Of a stretch of DNA of 34,589 nt, positions 15,518 through 23,548 are shown piece after piece. A model generated the notes under the pieces. It did not search any database. It was not told the DNA's origin and saw only the letters and a program-made list of their open reading frames with translations. Both the position numbers and the translations under genes were made by a program. This DNA comes from Candidatus Gottesmanbacteria bacterium (GTDB lineage Bacteria; Patescibacteriota; Microgenomatia; UBA10105), in the NCBI GenBank assembly GCA_023245415.1, contig JAHFKJ010000015.1, positions 1 to 34,589 of the forward strand. Reading direction: 5' to 3'. Positions within the stretch are counted from its first letter, which is position 1. Each line of letters starts with the position of its first letter.

Positions 15518-16681
15518 ATGTTTAAAAAATTGGGATTTTTGGCATTTCTAGTTTTAGTCAGTTCATTCATTCCTTTGAAAATTCCACGCCTTACGTATCC
15601 TCTAGTTATTTCCAAAATACCAACAGCTGTACCTGAAGTTAAGTCAGCAGTCACAGAAGGAGTTCCAGAAATGACGGAAATATTGTCTCCCGATCAGGAA
15701 CATCGCATAAAAGCTGGACGCAAACTCGTTGAACGCGTCGGAATCGAAGAGGCATTGGAAATACTGGAGCACTCACCGCTTCCTCATACTGGAGAAGGTC
15801 ATTTGGTCGTACATCAAATTGGTTTTTATGCGTATCAAAAATTTGGCATGCAAGGCATTTTGAAATGCAAAGATTATTTTCTGTTTGCCTGTTATCACGG
15901 TGTGATTATAGAAGCGGCAACAAATCAAGGCATACCAGCAATTGCTAAAATGACAGATATCTGCAAAGCTTCCTCAACCCGTTACTTTCAATGTGTCCAC
16001 GCTGCGGGACATGCGATATTGGCGATGTATAGCTATGATTTAGCTCAATCTCTCAAAACGTGCGACCAACTTTACGAAAATGAGATCCAATTTCCCGATG
16101 CGTTGAGTTCCTGTCATAATGGCGCATTTATGGAAAATCTGTTTGGTGTTCATGATTGGGGCAAAGATAAAACTCCAAAACGCGCCTGGCTTAAAGACGA
16201 CGACCCCTATTTTCCGTGTACTTATTTTGATGAAAAATATCAAAAAGGCTGCTGGTTAAACCAAGCTGCGCGAATTTATCAGATGTATCAGGGAAATATC
16301 CCCAAGACTGCCCATGCATGTGAGATTATAGGCAACCGCACTCATAGCGAATGGTGTTTTGACAATTTGGCACGACAAATTCATCCTTTATCCAACGGGG
16401 ATCCGGCTAAATCATTTGAACTCTGTCAACAAGTCGGCAGTTACTGGGAACAGGGATGTCTCATCGTCAACGCTCAAGCGTTTTATTCAGTGGGAGGCCG
16501 TCTTGATGGAATTAATATCTGTAGTAAGTTAGTAGACCAGGCCAGGCAAGTTTGTTATGCTAAAATCTTGAGTCAAATTATAAGTGATACGATACCGCCT
16601 CAAGAGAAAAAAAATTTATGCGACAGGTTAGATCCTCAATACAAAAAACAGTGTATAACTCAAGTCGAAATTCAGACTTGA
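15518..16681 (+). CDS. Exported Cys/His-rich helical-repeat (solenoid-like) protein, short paralogue
   Basis: A 387-residue protein with an N-terminal hydrophobic export signal (about residues 5-22). The core carries four spaced motifs also found twice in the protein at 19537-22068: HLVVH (95-99), CYHG (125-128), CVHAAGHA (159-166) and CHNGAFMEN (199-207). The rest is a series of amphipathic helical pairs, each with two Cys about 8-14 residues apart (for example CEIIGNRTHSEWC and CSKLVDQARQVC). They look like an alpha-hairpin solenoid held by disulfides. The conserved His/Cys set could bind metal or be catalytic. There is no CxxCH haem motif and I recognise no known family. It begins a rightward gene cluster, 66 bp before the next small gene. 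Confidence 0.78.
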   Translation: MFKKLGFLAFLVLVSSFIPLKIPRLTYPLVISKIPTAVPEVKSAVTEGVPEMTEILSPDQEHRIKAGRKLVERVGIEEALEILEHSPLPHTGEGHLVVHQIGFYAYQKFGMQGILKCKDYFLFACYHGVIIEAATNQGIPAIAKMTDICKASSTRYFQCVHAAGHAILAMYSYDLAQSLKTCDQLYENEIQFPDALSSCHNGAFMENLFGVHDWGKDKTPKRAWLKDDDPYFPCTYFDEKYQKGCWLNQAARIYQMYQGNIPKTAHACEIIGNRTHSEWCFDNLARQIHPLSNGDPAKSFELCQQVGSYWEQGCLIVNAQAFYSVGGRLDGINICSKLVDQARQVCYAKILSQIISDTIPPQEKKNLCDRLDPQYKKQCITQVEIQT

Positions 16682-16692
16682 CAGCACTTTGA

Positions 16693-16747
16693 AAAAGTTT
16701 CAATATTATATTTAGATTACGCGCAGAAGAATATTTTTGAAACTTTT
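16693..16747 (+). promoter_or_regulatory. Inverted repeat abutting the start codon of the small membrane protein gene
   Basis: aaaagtttca (16693-16702) and tgaaactttt (16738-16747) form a perfect 10-bp inverted repeat with a 35-base loop, the right arm ending immediately before ATG 16748. It could be a protein-binding site or an RNA stem that affects translation of 16748 and the coupled gene 17041. It has no terminator-like U run. Confidence 0.4.
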
Positions 16748-17044
16748 ATGGAAAATTCGCACCTGCCCAGGGCTGATTCATCCTTAATTGGCAAATTTAA
16801 ACTACATCCGATTCTTTTTAGCATCATTACTCTCTTGCTTCTTTCAAGCGTTACTTTAGCTGTATATTTTTTGACTACAGCGAAAAATTTCGAACCTCCC
16901 TCAAAAGCAAAGACAGTCACACAGAGTGATTCTACAGTGACTTTAAAAAGCGACTACAAAGATCCGTTTCAGCAAAAATCTCAATATATCAATCCTTTTG
17001 ATTTGACTAAAAGTCCTTTTTACAACTTAAAGAAAACTAAATGA
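16748..17044 (+). CDS. Small single-pass membrane protein with xPF motifs
   Basis: A 98-residue protein: a polar N-terminus, one strong membrane helix (about residues 22-44) and a polar tail with three spaced Pro-Phe motifs (DPF, NPF, SPF) ending in basic residues. Orientation is uncertain. Its stop overlaps the start of the 811-residue Cys/Tyr-Thr-Pro protein (ATGA), so the two are translationally coupled and their products probably work together, for example as anchor and surface protein (inference). No family recognised. Confidence 0.68.
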   Translation: MENSHLPRADSSLIGKFKLHPILFSIITLLLLSSVTLAVYFLTTAKNFEPPSKAKTVTQSDSTVTLKSDYKDPFQQKSQYINPFDLTKSPFYNLKKTK

Positions 17045-19476
17045 ACAAGCTGAAAATAGGAATTGGGTTAAGCATTAACATAGTAAGTTTTTTCTTAGTC
17101 AGTTCTGCGTATGCACAGCAGGCTTCACCATTTGTTTCAGTGATTCCCGTTACCACTCCACCCAAAAATATTACCGAATTGACATATCCTATCCCCGAAC
17201 TGGGAAACTGTAGTGATGCTGGCAGCTGTCTGACATTTTGCGACGATCCGGTCAACTTTAATCAGTGTGTAGACTATGCGAAAAAACAGGGATTTTATCA
17301 AGCGGATAAAATTCAGGAAGCTGATAAACAAATTTTAGAAAAAGCTAAAACGGAATTAAATTGTGATAGCCTGGAAACGTGTCTTAAATTGTGTGACGAC
17401 GAAACAAATCACGATATTTGTGACACATTTGCAAAACGTGAAAACTTGATCGGCGGGTATACAGATTCACCAGATAAACCGGAATATATAGAAAAAGCCA
17501 AAACTGTTTTGGGCTGCGATTCACAAGCGACATGCAGCAAATTTTGCGACGACCCGACTCATGCCAGCCAGTGTACTGCATTCGCGCATCAAGTCGGATT
17601 ATTAGGCGGTACAGTCGAAACTGGCCCTGGCGGTTGTACATCAACTGGTACGTGCAAATCTTTTTGCAGCGATCCGAATAATTTTAACGCGTGTAGTTCT
17701 TATGTTCCACCCGCAACAGGTGGCACATTTCATGGTCCTGGAGGATGTAACAGTCAAACTGGCTGCCGGAGTTTTTGTGAAGAGCATCCGGGAGATTGTC
17801 GCAGTTACTCACCAGGATCAAATGGTGTCTATGTTCCTATTACCTGTCCGGCTAATCAGTATATTGGACCAGGCGGAAATTGCACTCCAATTGAAAAAAC
17901 TCAAGAAGCTGTTCAATGCAATGGTACGGGAAAATATTGGAATGGTGCAAGCTGTACTGATCAACCACCTCAGGGAATAGTTGCTGGGTCAGTTACAAAC
18001 AGTGCTTATTTTCAATCACGACCGGATATGGGGAACTGCGATACACCAAGTGAATGTTATGACTGGTGTAAGACGAATCCGGGTCAATGTCCGGGGCTTA
18101 AAAATGATACCCAAAGACCGGATGATAAATATATTCCGAGTTTATATTATACTCCCGGTACTCCTGTCAAAATGGATCCGCGGCAGGAAATGGGTAATTG
18201 TGATTCTCCGGGAAAATGTTATGACTGGTGTAAGGATCATCCGGATAAATGTCAAGGATTTAATGCAAATGCTCCTCGGCCAGTAGATCAGTATGTTCCT
18301 GGTACCTATTATACACCGCCTACTGATTATGTCTACGTCACACCGCCGATAACCAACTATTATGTCACACCGGTTTATTATAGCCCGCCTGTTGGAATTC
18401 AATATTCTACACCTGCTTATTATACTCCTGGACAATACTCCACTCCATCTTATTATAGTCCGTCTACATTGGCTAATTATTCAACTCCTACATATTACAC
18501 CCCAGGATCGCATTATGTCACTCCGTCTGCTGAATATCCTACACCTAATTATCCAACTCCGATTTATTATACACCACCAATAACGAGTAATTACACTACG
18601 CCAACTTACTATACGCCGGCTGTATACGTCACTCCTACTTATTACACCCCACCTTCAGGATCAACGTATACTACTCCTACATATTTAACTCCGCCGCCAT
18701 ATAATACACCCACATATTACACGCCTTATACCGGTGCCAACTATGCAACTCCGGTATATTACACACCGCCTGTATATTCCACACCGACTTATTACACGCC
18801 ACCACCAGGATCTAACTACACTACTCCGACATATGTATCACCATCAACTTACACTACACCGACTTATTATACACCGGGGTATTATACTCCGTATACAACT
18901 CCTAATAACTATTACACACCAGGAAGCGGATATACATATCCGACTCCAGCATATAGTTATCCGACACCAGGAAGTGCATATACCTACCCGACACCCGGAA
19001 GTAGTTATTCATACCCCACTCCGGGAACGACGTATACGACACCGTCCTATCCAACTCCAGCCAGCTATATCACACCCGGTTATTACACACCGGGAGGAAG
19101 TTATGTTTCGCCAGCTTATTACACGCCAAACGGAAATTACTATACCCCTGGTAGTTATGTCACTCCAGGAAGTTATAGTTATCCTACGCCAAACGGAACC
19201 TTTTCATATCCTACACCAGACAGTTACTCTTATCCAACACCAAATTACGCAACTCCTGCATATGTCACTCCGACTTACGGGACTCCAAGTTATGCTACTC
19301 CTTCATATGGAACACCATCCTACAGCACACCTTCGTATAATTCGCCGTCATATGGTACACCTTCTTATGAAACACCTGCCTATGGCACACCATCTTATAA
19401 CACTCCAAGTGTACAGGGAGAATCTACCAGTCGCAGTTGGCTAGACTTCATTCGGCAATTGCTATTTGGCAAATAA
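17041..19476 (+). CDS. Exported protein with Cys-rich modules and long Tyr-Thr-Pro repeat tail
   Basis: An 811-residue protein. Residues 1-26 are a good signal peptide ending AYA. About 55-410 contain seven short Cys modules with the spacing C-x5-C-x3-C-x(5-8)-C, the first at Cys57/63/67/76 (NCSDAGSCLTFC). Modules 1-4 match closely, 5-7 are shorter, and the last two share the segment CYDWCK. About 420-790 are low-complexity, dominated by Tyr, Thr, Pro, Ser and Gly in YYTP, TPTYY and PSYGTP units, with no Cys and hardly any charge. A basic amphipathic helix (SRSWLDFIRQLLFGK) closes the protein. This looks like a disulfide-bonded head on an extended tyrosine-rich stalk or matrix. Function is unknown. 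The start overlaps the upstream stop by four bases. Confidence 0.8.
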   Translation: MNKLKIGIGLSINIVSFFLVSSAYAQQASPFVSVIPVTTPPKNITELTYPIPELGNCSDAGSCLTFCDDPVNFNQCVDYAKKQGFYQADKIQEADKQILEKAKTELNCDSLETCLKLCDDETNHDICDTFAKRENLIGGYTDSPDKPEYIEKAKTVLGCDSQATCSKFCDDPTHASQCTAFAHQVGLLGGTVETGPGGCTSTGTCKSFCSDPNNFNACSSYVPPATGGTFHGPGGCNSQTGCRSFCEEHPGDCRSYSPGSNGVYVPITCPANQYIGPGGNCTPIEKTQEAVQCNGTGKYWNGASCTDQPPQGIVAGSVTNSAYFQSRPDMGNCDTPSECYDWCKTNPGQCPGLKNDTQRPDDKYIPSLYYTPGTPVKMDPRQEMGNCDSPGKCYDWCKDHPDKCQGFNANAPRPVDQYVPGTYYTPPTDYVYVTPPITNYYVTPVYYSPPVGIQYSTPAYYTPGQYSTPSYYSPSTLANYSTPTYYTPGSHYVTPSAEYPTPNYPTPIYYTPPITSNYTTPTYYTPAVYVTPTYYTPPSGSTYTTPTYLTPPPYNTPTYYTPYTGANYATPVYYTPPVYSTPTYYTPPPGSNYTTPTYVSPSTYTTPTYYTPGYYTPYTTPNNYYTPGSGYTYPTPAYSYPTPGSAYTYPTPGSSYSYPTPGTTYTTPSYPTPASYITPGYYTPGGSYVSPAYYTPNGNYYTPGSYVTPGSYSYPTPNGTFSYPTPDSYSYPTPNYATPAYVTPTYGTPSYATPSYGTPSYSTPSYNSPSYGTPSYETPAYGTPSYNTPSVQGESTSRSWLDFIRQLLFGK
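18302..19405 (+). repeat. Coding low-complexity repeat tract (Tyr-Thr-Pro)
   Basis: About 1.1 kb of degenerate repeats of the type tat-tac-aca-cct in the reading frame of the 811-residue protein. Codons vary at third positions (aca/act/acg, ccg/cca/cct/ccc), which suggests selection on the protein repeat and not recent DNA slippage. Toward the end the unit settles to five codons (TPSYG/TPSYN). A spurious 236-residue frame (18734-19444) is a shadow of this tract. Confidence 0.9.
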
Positions 19477-19536
19477 TCATTACCACTCTGTCCGCAGGTA
19501 AAAACTATTACTACTTAATTTTAGATATTTCAAATA

Positions 19537-22068
19537 ATGAAATATATATTCAGTTGCGTCTTGTATCTCATACTTTTACTATTTAATATTCCTCACGCAC
19601 AGGCACATTCATTAAAAGTAATAGTTCGTATGAGTGCTGCTGGTTTTATTCCAGCAAATGTAACTGCGGATGAAAATCAATCCGTTGTTTTTATAAATGA
19701 AGACAAAGAAGATCATTGGCCAGCCAGTGATATTCATCCGACACATGAATTATATCCGGAATTTGATCCTCAAAAATCTATTACACCAGGTCAAAAATGG
19801 GAATTTACTCCCCAAAAAGTCGGTTCCTGGAAATTTCATGATCATTTGTTTCCGCATTTCCGCGGTTTAGTAAATGTAATAAATGAAGCAGAATTTTCGA
19901 GGCAAAGTTCTCCTTCTACAAGTTTCTTATCAACAGCTAAAGACTCAATATCATTGCTCCATCGAATCTGGCTATGGTTCACTCATTTATTTTCGCAATT
20001 TATCGCGCGCTGGATTCTATTATGGTCATTTCCCAAAACCATTTCTTCTTCACATCCAGATGCGCAAAAGTTTAAGCAAATTTCTGAAAAAGAACAGTTA
20101 GTCATCTTGGATAATTTAATTAAACAATCAGGAAGTCAATCTACCTGGAGTTATTTACTTAACTCATTCTCTGGTGAATCGGGGACAAAGGGCAATGTTC
20201 ATGATTTGGCACATTTTATCGGTAGTCTGATATTCAAAAAAGATGGTTTTCCCGGACTGGTTATTTGTACACCACAATTTGCATTTGGTTGTTATCATGG
20301 ATTCCTAGACAGCGCGTTTAAAGAGAGTTTGGAACAGTTACCCCAGGCTGAACAGGCATGTCAAAAACTGGGAACAGGTATTTCCGGTCCGGTATCAAGC
20401 TGCATACACGGCATTGGGCACGGGGTTGCCAGTTTTTATCAAACTTCCGATCTTACTCGAGCGCTAACTGTGTGTCAACGCCTTTCTCTACCAGCTCAAA
20501 CCTATTGTCACGACGGCGTGTTTATGGAATTTGCCCACAATGCTCCAGTGAGTTTTTTTAAATCCGCAAAGCCACTTTATCCATGTGATGAAATTGCCGA
20601 GATTTATCACTTTACCTGTGGTCGAAATCTACCATTTATTTTAAGGCAACGATATGCATACTCCTACACTAAAATTGTCACTGTCTGTCTAGAACAAATG
20701 GATACAAATTTAAAAAACGGCTGTGTAGATGCACTGGGTTTTACCGCAGTTGCCTCTGCCTCGGGCGATACGAAGTCAATTCTTGATATGTGCGCGCTGA
20801 TTGTTGATACAACCTATAATTTTCGCTGTGTGCAAGCCGCTGCTGGTGAGCTGGTCTTTCAGGAATTTCCGGGTTGGCAAACTGATGCGCTTATACTGTG
20901 CAAATCACTTACCCTCGAGTACCAAAATCAATGTCAAACTTATGTTCAAAATATAATTACTGTTTATGGCCGCTTCCAAACTTTTCAATTTCGATCTTAC
21001 CGGAAAAATGAAGATAAGTCTTTGTATGTTCGCGAACAAATGGCCATTTGCTACCAGCAGGGAGGCAGAGATTCATGCTACAAACAAACTGCGGATTTAT
21101 TTTCCCGCCAATTTCCGCTAAAAGAGACACTTGCTCTTTTTGCCCAAACTGAAGCGTATCCGGAAATTTACACCCGCTGTCATGAAGTTACACATTACCT
21201 TTCTCGGAATGAGTTTACCAAAAATCAAAGCGTACCTGAAACTTACAGCCAATGTAATTCGACCTGTCACGGTGGCTGTTACCACGGAGTTCTTGAAGCA
21301 TACCTCAAATCCAAACAAGTTGCACTTGATAGCCCGCAGTTTAACCAAGAGTTTAAAACTGTCTGCGGCCAGATCTCTGATTACACCAAGCCTTTATTAT
21401 TTTACGAATGCTTGCATGGACTCGGACATGCGGCTATGTTTGTGACAGATATGGAACTTCCCCAATCATTGGCCCTATGTGACTTATTACCAGATTCGGC
21501 CAATCAACCCCGCTGTTATAGTGGTATTTTTATGGAAAATTCCTCAAGCTCGACGAGCACCGACCATCCGGGTAAATATGTGAAAAAATCTGATCTGCTC
21601 TATCCGTGTTCGATACTTGAGAGTAAATATCTTGCGACGTGTTACCGCTACCAAAGTTCTTATTTTTCTTTACTTACAAACCACAATTGGGTTGAAGTCG
21701 CCCGTCTGTGCCAAACTGCACCGGTTGCATACCAGGATGAATGCATAAGAACTATTGGCACGAACCAGGTCGGATTTACACAGGACTTTATGCAGATGAA
21801 AGCTAACTGTCAAAATCTGACAACGTACGATTTTCGACGCCTTTGCTTTGATGGAGTGATTTCTTCTTTGGCTTATCGTTATGTCGGAGATGTGCAAAAA
21901 ATGGTCGATTTTTGCGGATTGGTACCAAATGAAAGCCAAGAAAGTTGTTTTCATCAAATTGGATCAGCTTTAACTGACTGGACTTCGCACCGAGACGAAG
22001 CCAGTCACTGGTGTGAACAAATTCAAAATCTTAAGCAGCAAGCCTGGTGCAAACAATCAATTACTTAA
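19537..22068 (+). CDS. Exported cupredoxin + double Cys/His helical-repeat (solenoid-like) protein
   Basis: An 843-residue protein with a signal peptide (1-23, ending AQA). Residues about 25-116 are a cupredoxin-like domain; first copper His candidate His60. The usual Cys ligand position reads His (FHDHLFPHFRG, His101/103/107), so a blue type-1 site is unlikely. The remainder holds two copies of the motif set seen in the 15518 protein. Copy 1: HDLAH 222-226, CYHG 252-255, CIHGIGHG 289-296, CHDGVFMEF 324-332. Copy 2: HEVTH 549-553, CYHG 581-584, CLHGLGHA 625-632, CYSGIFMEN 660-668. Many helical hairpins with paired Cys lie between and after. The spacing of motifs is nearly constant among all three copies. 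The stop overlaps the convergent SDR gene end by 12 bases. Possible roles are metal binding or an extracellular redox scaffold, both inferred. Confidence 0.8.
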   Translation: MKYIFSCVLYLILLLFNIPHAQAHSLKVIVRMSAAGFIPANVTADENQSVVFINEDKEDHWPASDIHPTHELYPEFDPQKSITPGQKWEFTPQKVGSWKFHDHLFPHFRGLVNVINEAEFSRQSSPSTSFLSTAKDSISLLHRIWLWFTHLFSQFIARWILLWSFPKTISSSHPDAQKFKQISEKEQLVILDNLIKQSGSQSTWSYLLNSFSGESGTKGNVHDLAHFIGSLIFKKDGFPGLVICTPQFAFGCYHGFLDSAFKESLEQLPQAEQACQKLGTGISGPVSSCIHGIGHGVASFYQTSDLTRALTVCQRLSLPAQTYCHDGVFMEFAHNAPVSFFKSAKPLYPCDEIAEIYHFTCGRNLPFILRQRYAYSYTKIVTVCLEQMDTNLKNGCVDALGFTAVASASGDTKSILDMCALIVDTTYNFRCVQAAAGELVFQEFPGWQTDALILCKSLTLEYQNQCQTYVQNIITVYGRFQTFQFRSYRKNEDKSLYVREQMAICYQQGGRDSCYKQTADLFSRQFPLKETLALFAQTEAYPEIYTRCHEVTHYLSRNEFTKNQSVPETYSQCNSTCHGGCYHGVLEAYLKSKQVALDSPQFNQEFKTVCGQISDYTKPLLFYECLHGLGHAAMFVTDMELPQSLALCDLLPDSANQPRCYSGIFMENSSSSTSTDHPGKYVKKSDLLYPCSILESKYLATCYRYQSSYFSLLTNHNWVEVARLCQTAPVAYQDECIRTIGTNQVGFTQDFMQMKANCQNLTTYDFRRLCFDGVISSLAYRYVGDVQKMVDFCGLVPNESQESCFHQIGSALTDWTSHRDEASHWCEQIQNLKQQAWCKQSIT

Positions 22069-22791
22069 CCTGTTCCCCATCCACTCATGGGCATAGATTT
22101 CCGGTTTTTCGCAAGTAATGGCTTCGAGGATTTTTTCCGCGACATATTCCGGTGCATCTCCTGGCGGCAACTTGGTATTTTGATTGTTTATGCTGCTCGA
22201 CCTGATTTCTTCACCAATCATATTTTGTCCAAAATTGGTGTTTGTTATATAGGGATAAACAACACTTACATTAATCTTATCTTTAGCCAATTCTTCCCTG
22301 GCGGTTAAACTTATACCATTAATCACCCGCTTGGTAGAAGCATAAGCTTCTAAGTTTGGCAAATGCATCAACGATGTACCGGAACTGATGTTAATGATAC
22401 ATCCACCTCCCCCACTGCGCATAATGGGAATTACTGTCTGCATTGCAACAAGCGGACCGATCACATTTAAATTAAAAAGTTGATTATATTTGGCTATATC
22501 AATCTTTTCAACAGAAGCAGCATATCCCCGCCCGGCATTATTGACTAAAATATCAATCTTATGAAAATGATCATAAACTTTTTGCACCAGTGATTTAATT
22601 TCCGTGACAACACTCATATCTGCCGGGACTGCAAATGAATTCGGGAGAAGAGATGCTAAATTTTCTAATTTTTCCCTTGATCTGGAAACTAGTGCCACAC
22701 GAGCACCTTCACGACTTAATAATTTGGCTGACGCCAAACCAATCCCGGATGAAGCCCCGGTCACAATGATGACTTTATTTTTTACCGTCAT
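22057..22791 (-). CDS. Short-chain dehydrogenase/reductase (SDR)
   Basis: A 244-residue classical SDR. It has the nucleotide-binding TGASSGIG (11-18), NNAG (84-87) and the catalytic Ser137, Tyr150 and Lys154 (YASTK). An Arg-rich stretch after strand 2 (SRSREK) suggests preference for NADP(H). The substrate cannot be told from sequence. It is the last gene of the leftward operon, 9 bases after the ABC permease, and overlaps the end of the opposite gene, so no terminator fits between them. No Shine-Dalgarno is visible. Confidence 0.94.
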   Translation of the reverse strand: MTVKNKVIIVTGASSGIGLASAKLLSREGARVALVSRSREKLENLASLLPNSFAVPADMSVVTEIKSLVQKVYDHFHKIDILVNNAGRGYAASVEKIDIAKYNQLFNLNVIGPLVAMQTVIPIMRSGGGGCIINISSGTSLMHLPNLEAYASTKRVINGISLTAREELAKDKINVSVVYPYITNTNFGQNMIGEEIRSSSINNQNTKLPPGDAPEYVAEKILEAITCEKPEIYAHEWMGNRLSN

Positions 22792-22800
22792 ATCTAATTA

Positions 22801-23547
22801 TTAAATTTGAATTTTGGAAAAGAGATAACTGCCTAAGACCAATATCAATAAAGTTAAAACTCCTAGCACTGATATATCAAGAATTATTCCGAATTGAGTA
22901 ATGTTGGACAACACATCTCGAAGTGCGTCAACTCCATACGTTAAAGGGTTAAGTTTCGCGCTTAGGGATAAAAAATCAGGCGCACCTTTGAGTGGAAATA
23001 AAGCTCCTGACAGAAAAAACAGCGGCAGTACCAAAAAATTCATAATCAGTTGAAACCCCTGCATATCATCCAGAAATGAAGCAATGGCTGTCCCCACTCC
23101 TGTAAAAAAAAGGGCGATAATAAACATTATGACTAATCCCATTGGTAGCAGCCACAGGTTATATGGCCGAAAACCAACGAGCAGAGTTAAACCAAAAATA
23201 ATTATTCCCTGAAATGTGGCAATCGTTGCTCCACCCAGAGTCCGGCCCAACATGATTTCAAACCGGGAAACAGGGGCTACCAAAGTTTCTTTCAAAAAAC
23301 CAAACTGTCGATCCCAAATCAGTTCAATTCCGGCAAAAATAGCCGTAAACAGTATTCCTTGAGCGATCACCCCAGGGGCTAGAAAATCAATGTAATTACC
23401 GCCGCCGGCTTTTTGAAAGATAGGACCCAAACCAAATCCCAAGGCAACCAAAAATAACAACGGCTGACCTAAAGAACCAATGATCCGCGACCGCGATCTC
23501 AAATAGCGTTTAATTTGCCTTAACCACAATATATAAATTGTACTCAT
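22801..23547 (-). CDS. ABC-2 type transporter permease (DrrB-like)
   Basis: A 248-residue membrane protein with six hydrophobic segments and the ABC-2 family layout: a cytoplasmic N-terminus rich in Arg, a central RFEIMLGRTLGG segment, and a late FLSGALFPL segment. I place the start at ATG 23547, one base after the ATPase stop, with GGGGGAG 8 bases upstream. The frame extends to 23616, but the added 23 residues overlap the ATPase gene and are not like the family. With the ATPase it forms an exporter, often for drugs, lipids or polysaccharide; the substrate is unknown. Confidence 0.9.
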   Translation of the reverse strand: MSTIYILWLRQIKRYLRSRSRIIGSLGQPLLFLVALGFGLGPIFQKAGGGNYIDFLAPGVIAQGILFTAIFAGIELIWDRQFGFLKETLVAPVSRFEIMLGRTLGGATIATFQGIIIFGLTLLVGFRPYNLWLLPMGLVIMFIIALFFTGVGTAIASFLDDMQGFQLIMNFLVLPLFFLSGALFPLKGAPDFLSLSAKLNPLTYGVDALRDVLSNITQFGIILDISVLGVLTLLILVLGSYLFSKIQI

Positions 23548-23548
23548 C

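Noticed and set aside
18734-19444. 236-residue plus-strand frame rich in His, Ile, Arg and Thr
   Set aside because: It is a frame-shifted shadow of the Tyr-Thr-Pro repeat tract and has no start signal or sensible protein features.
15518-22068. Multihaem cytochrome interpretation of the Cys/His-rich proteins
   Set aside because: There are many Cys and His but no CxxCH motifs; the Cys occur as pairs 8-14 residues apart in helical hairpins.
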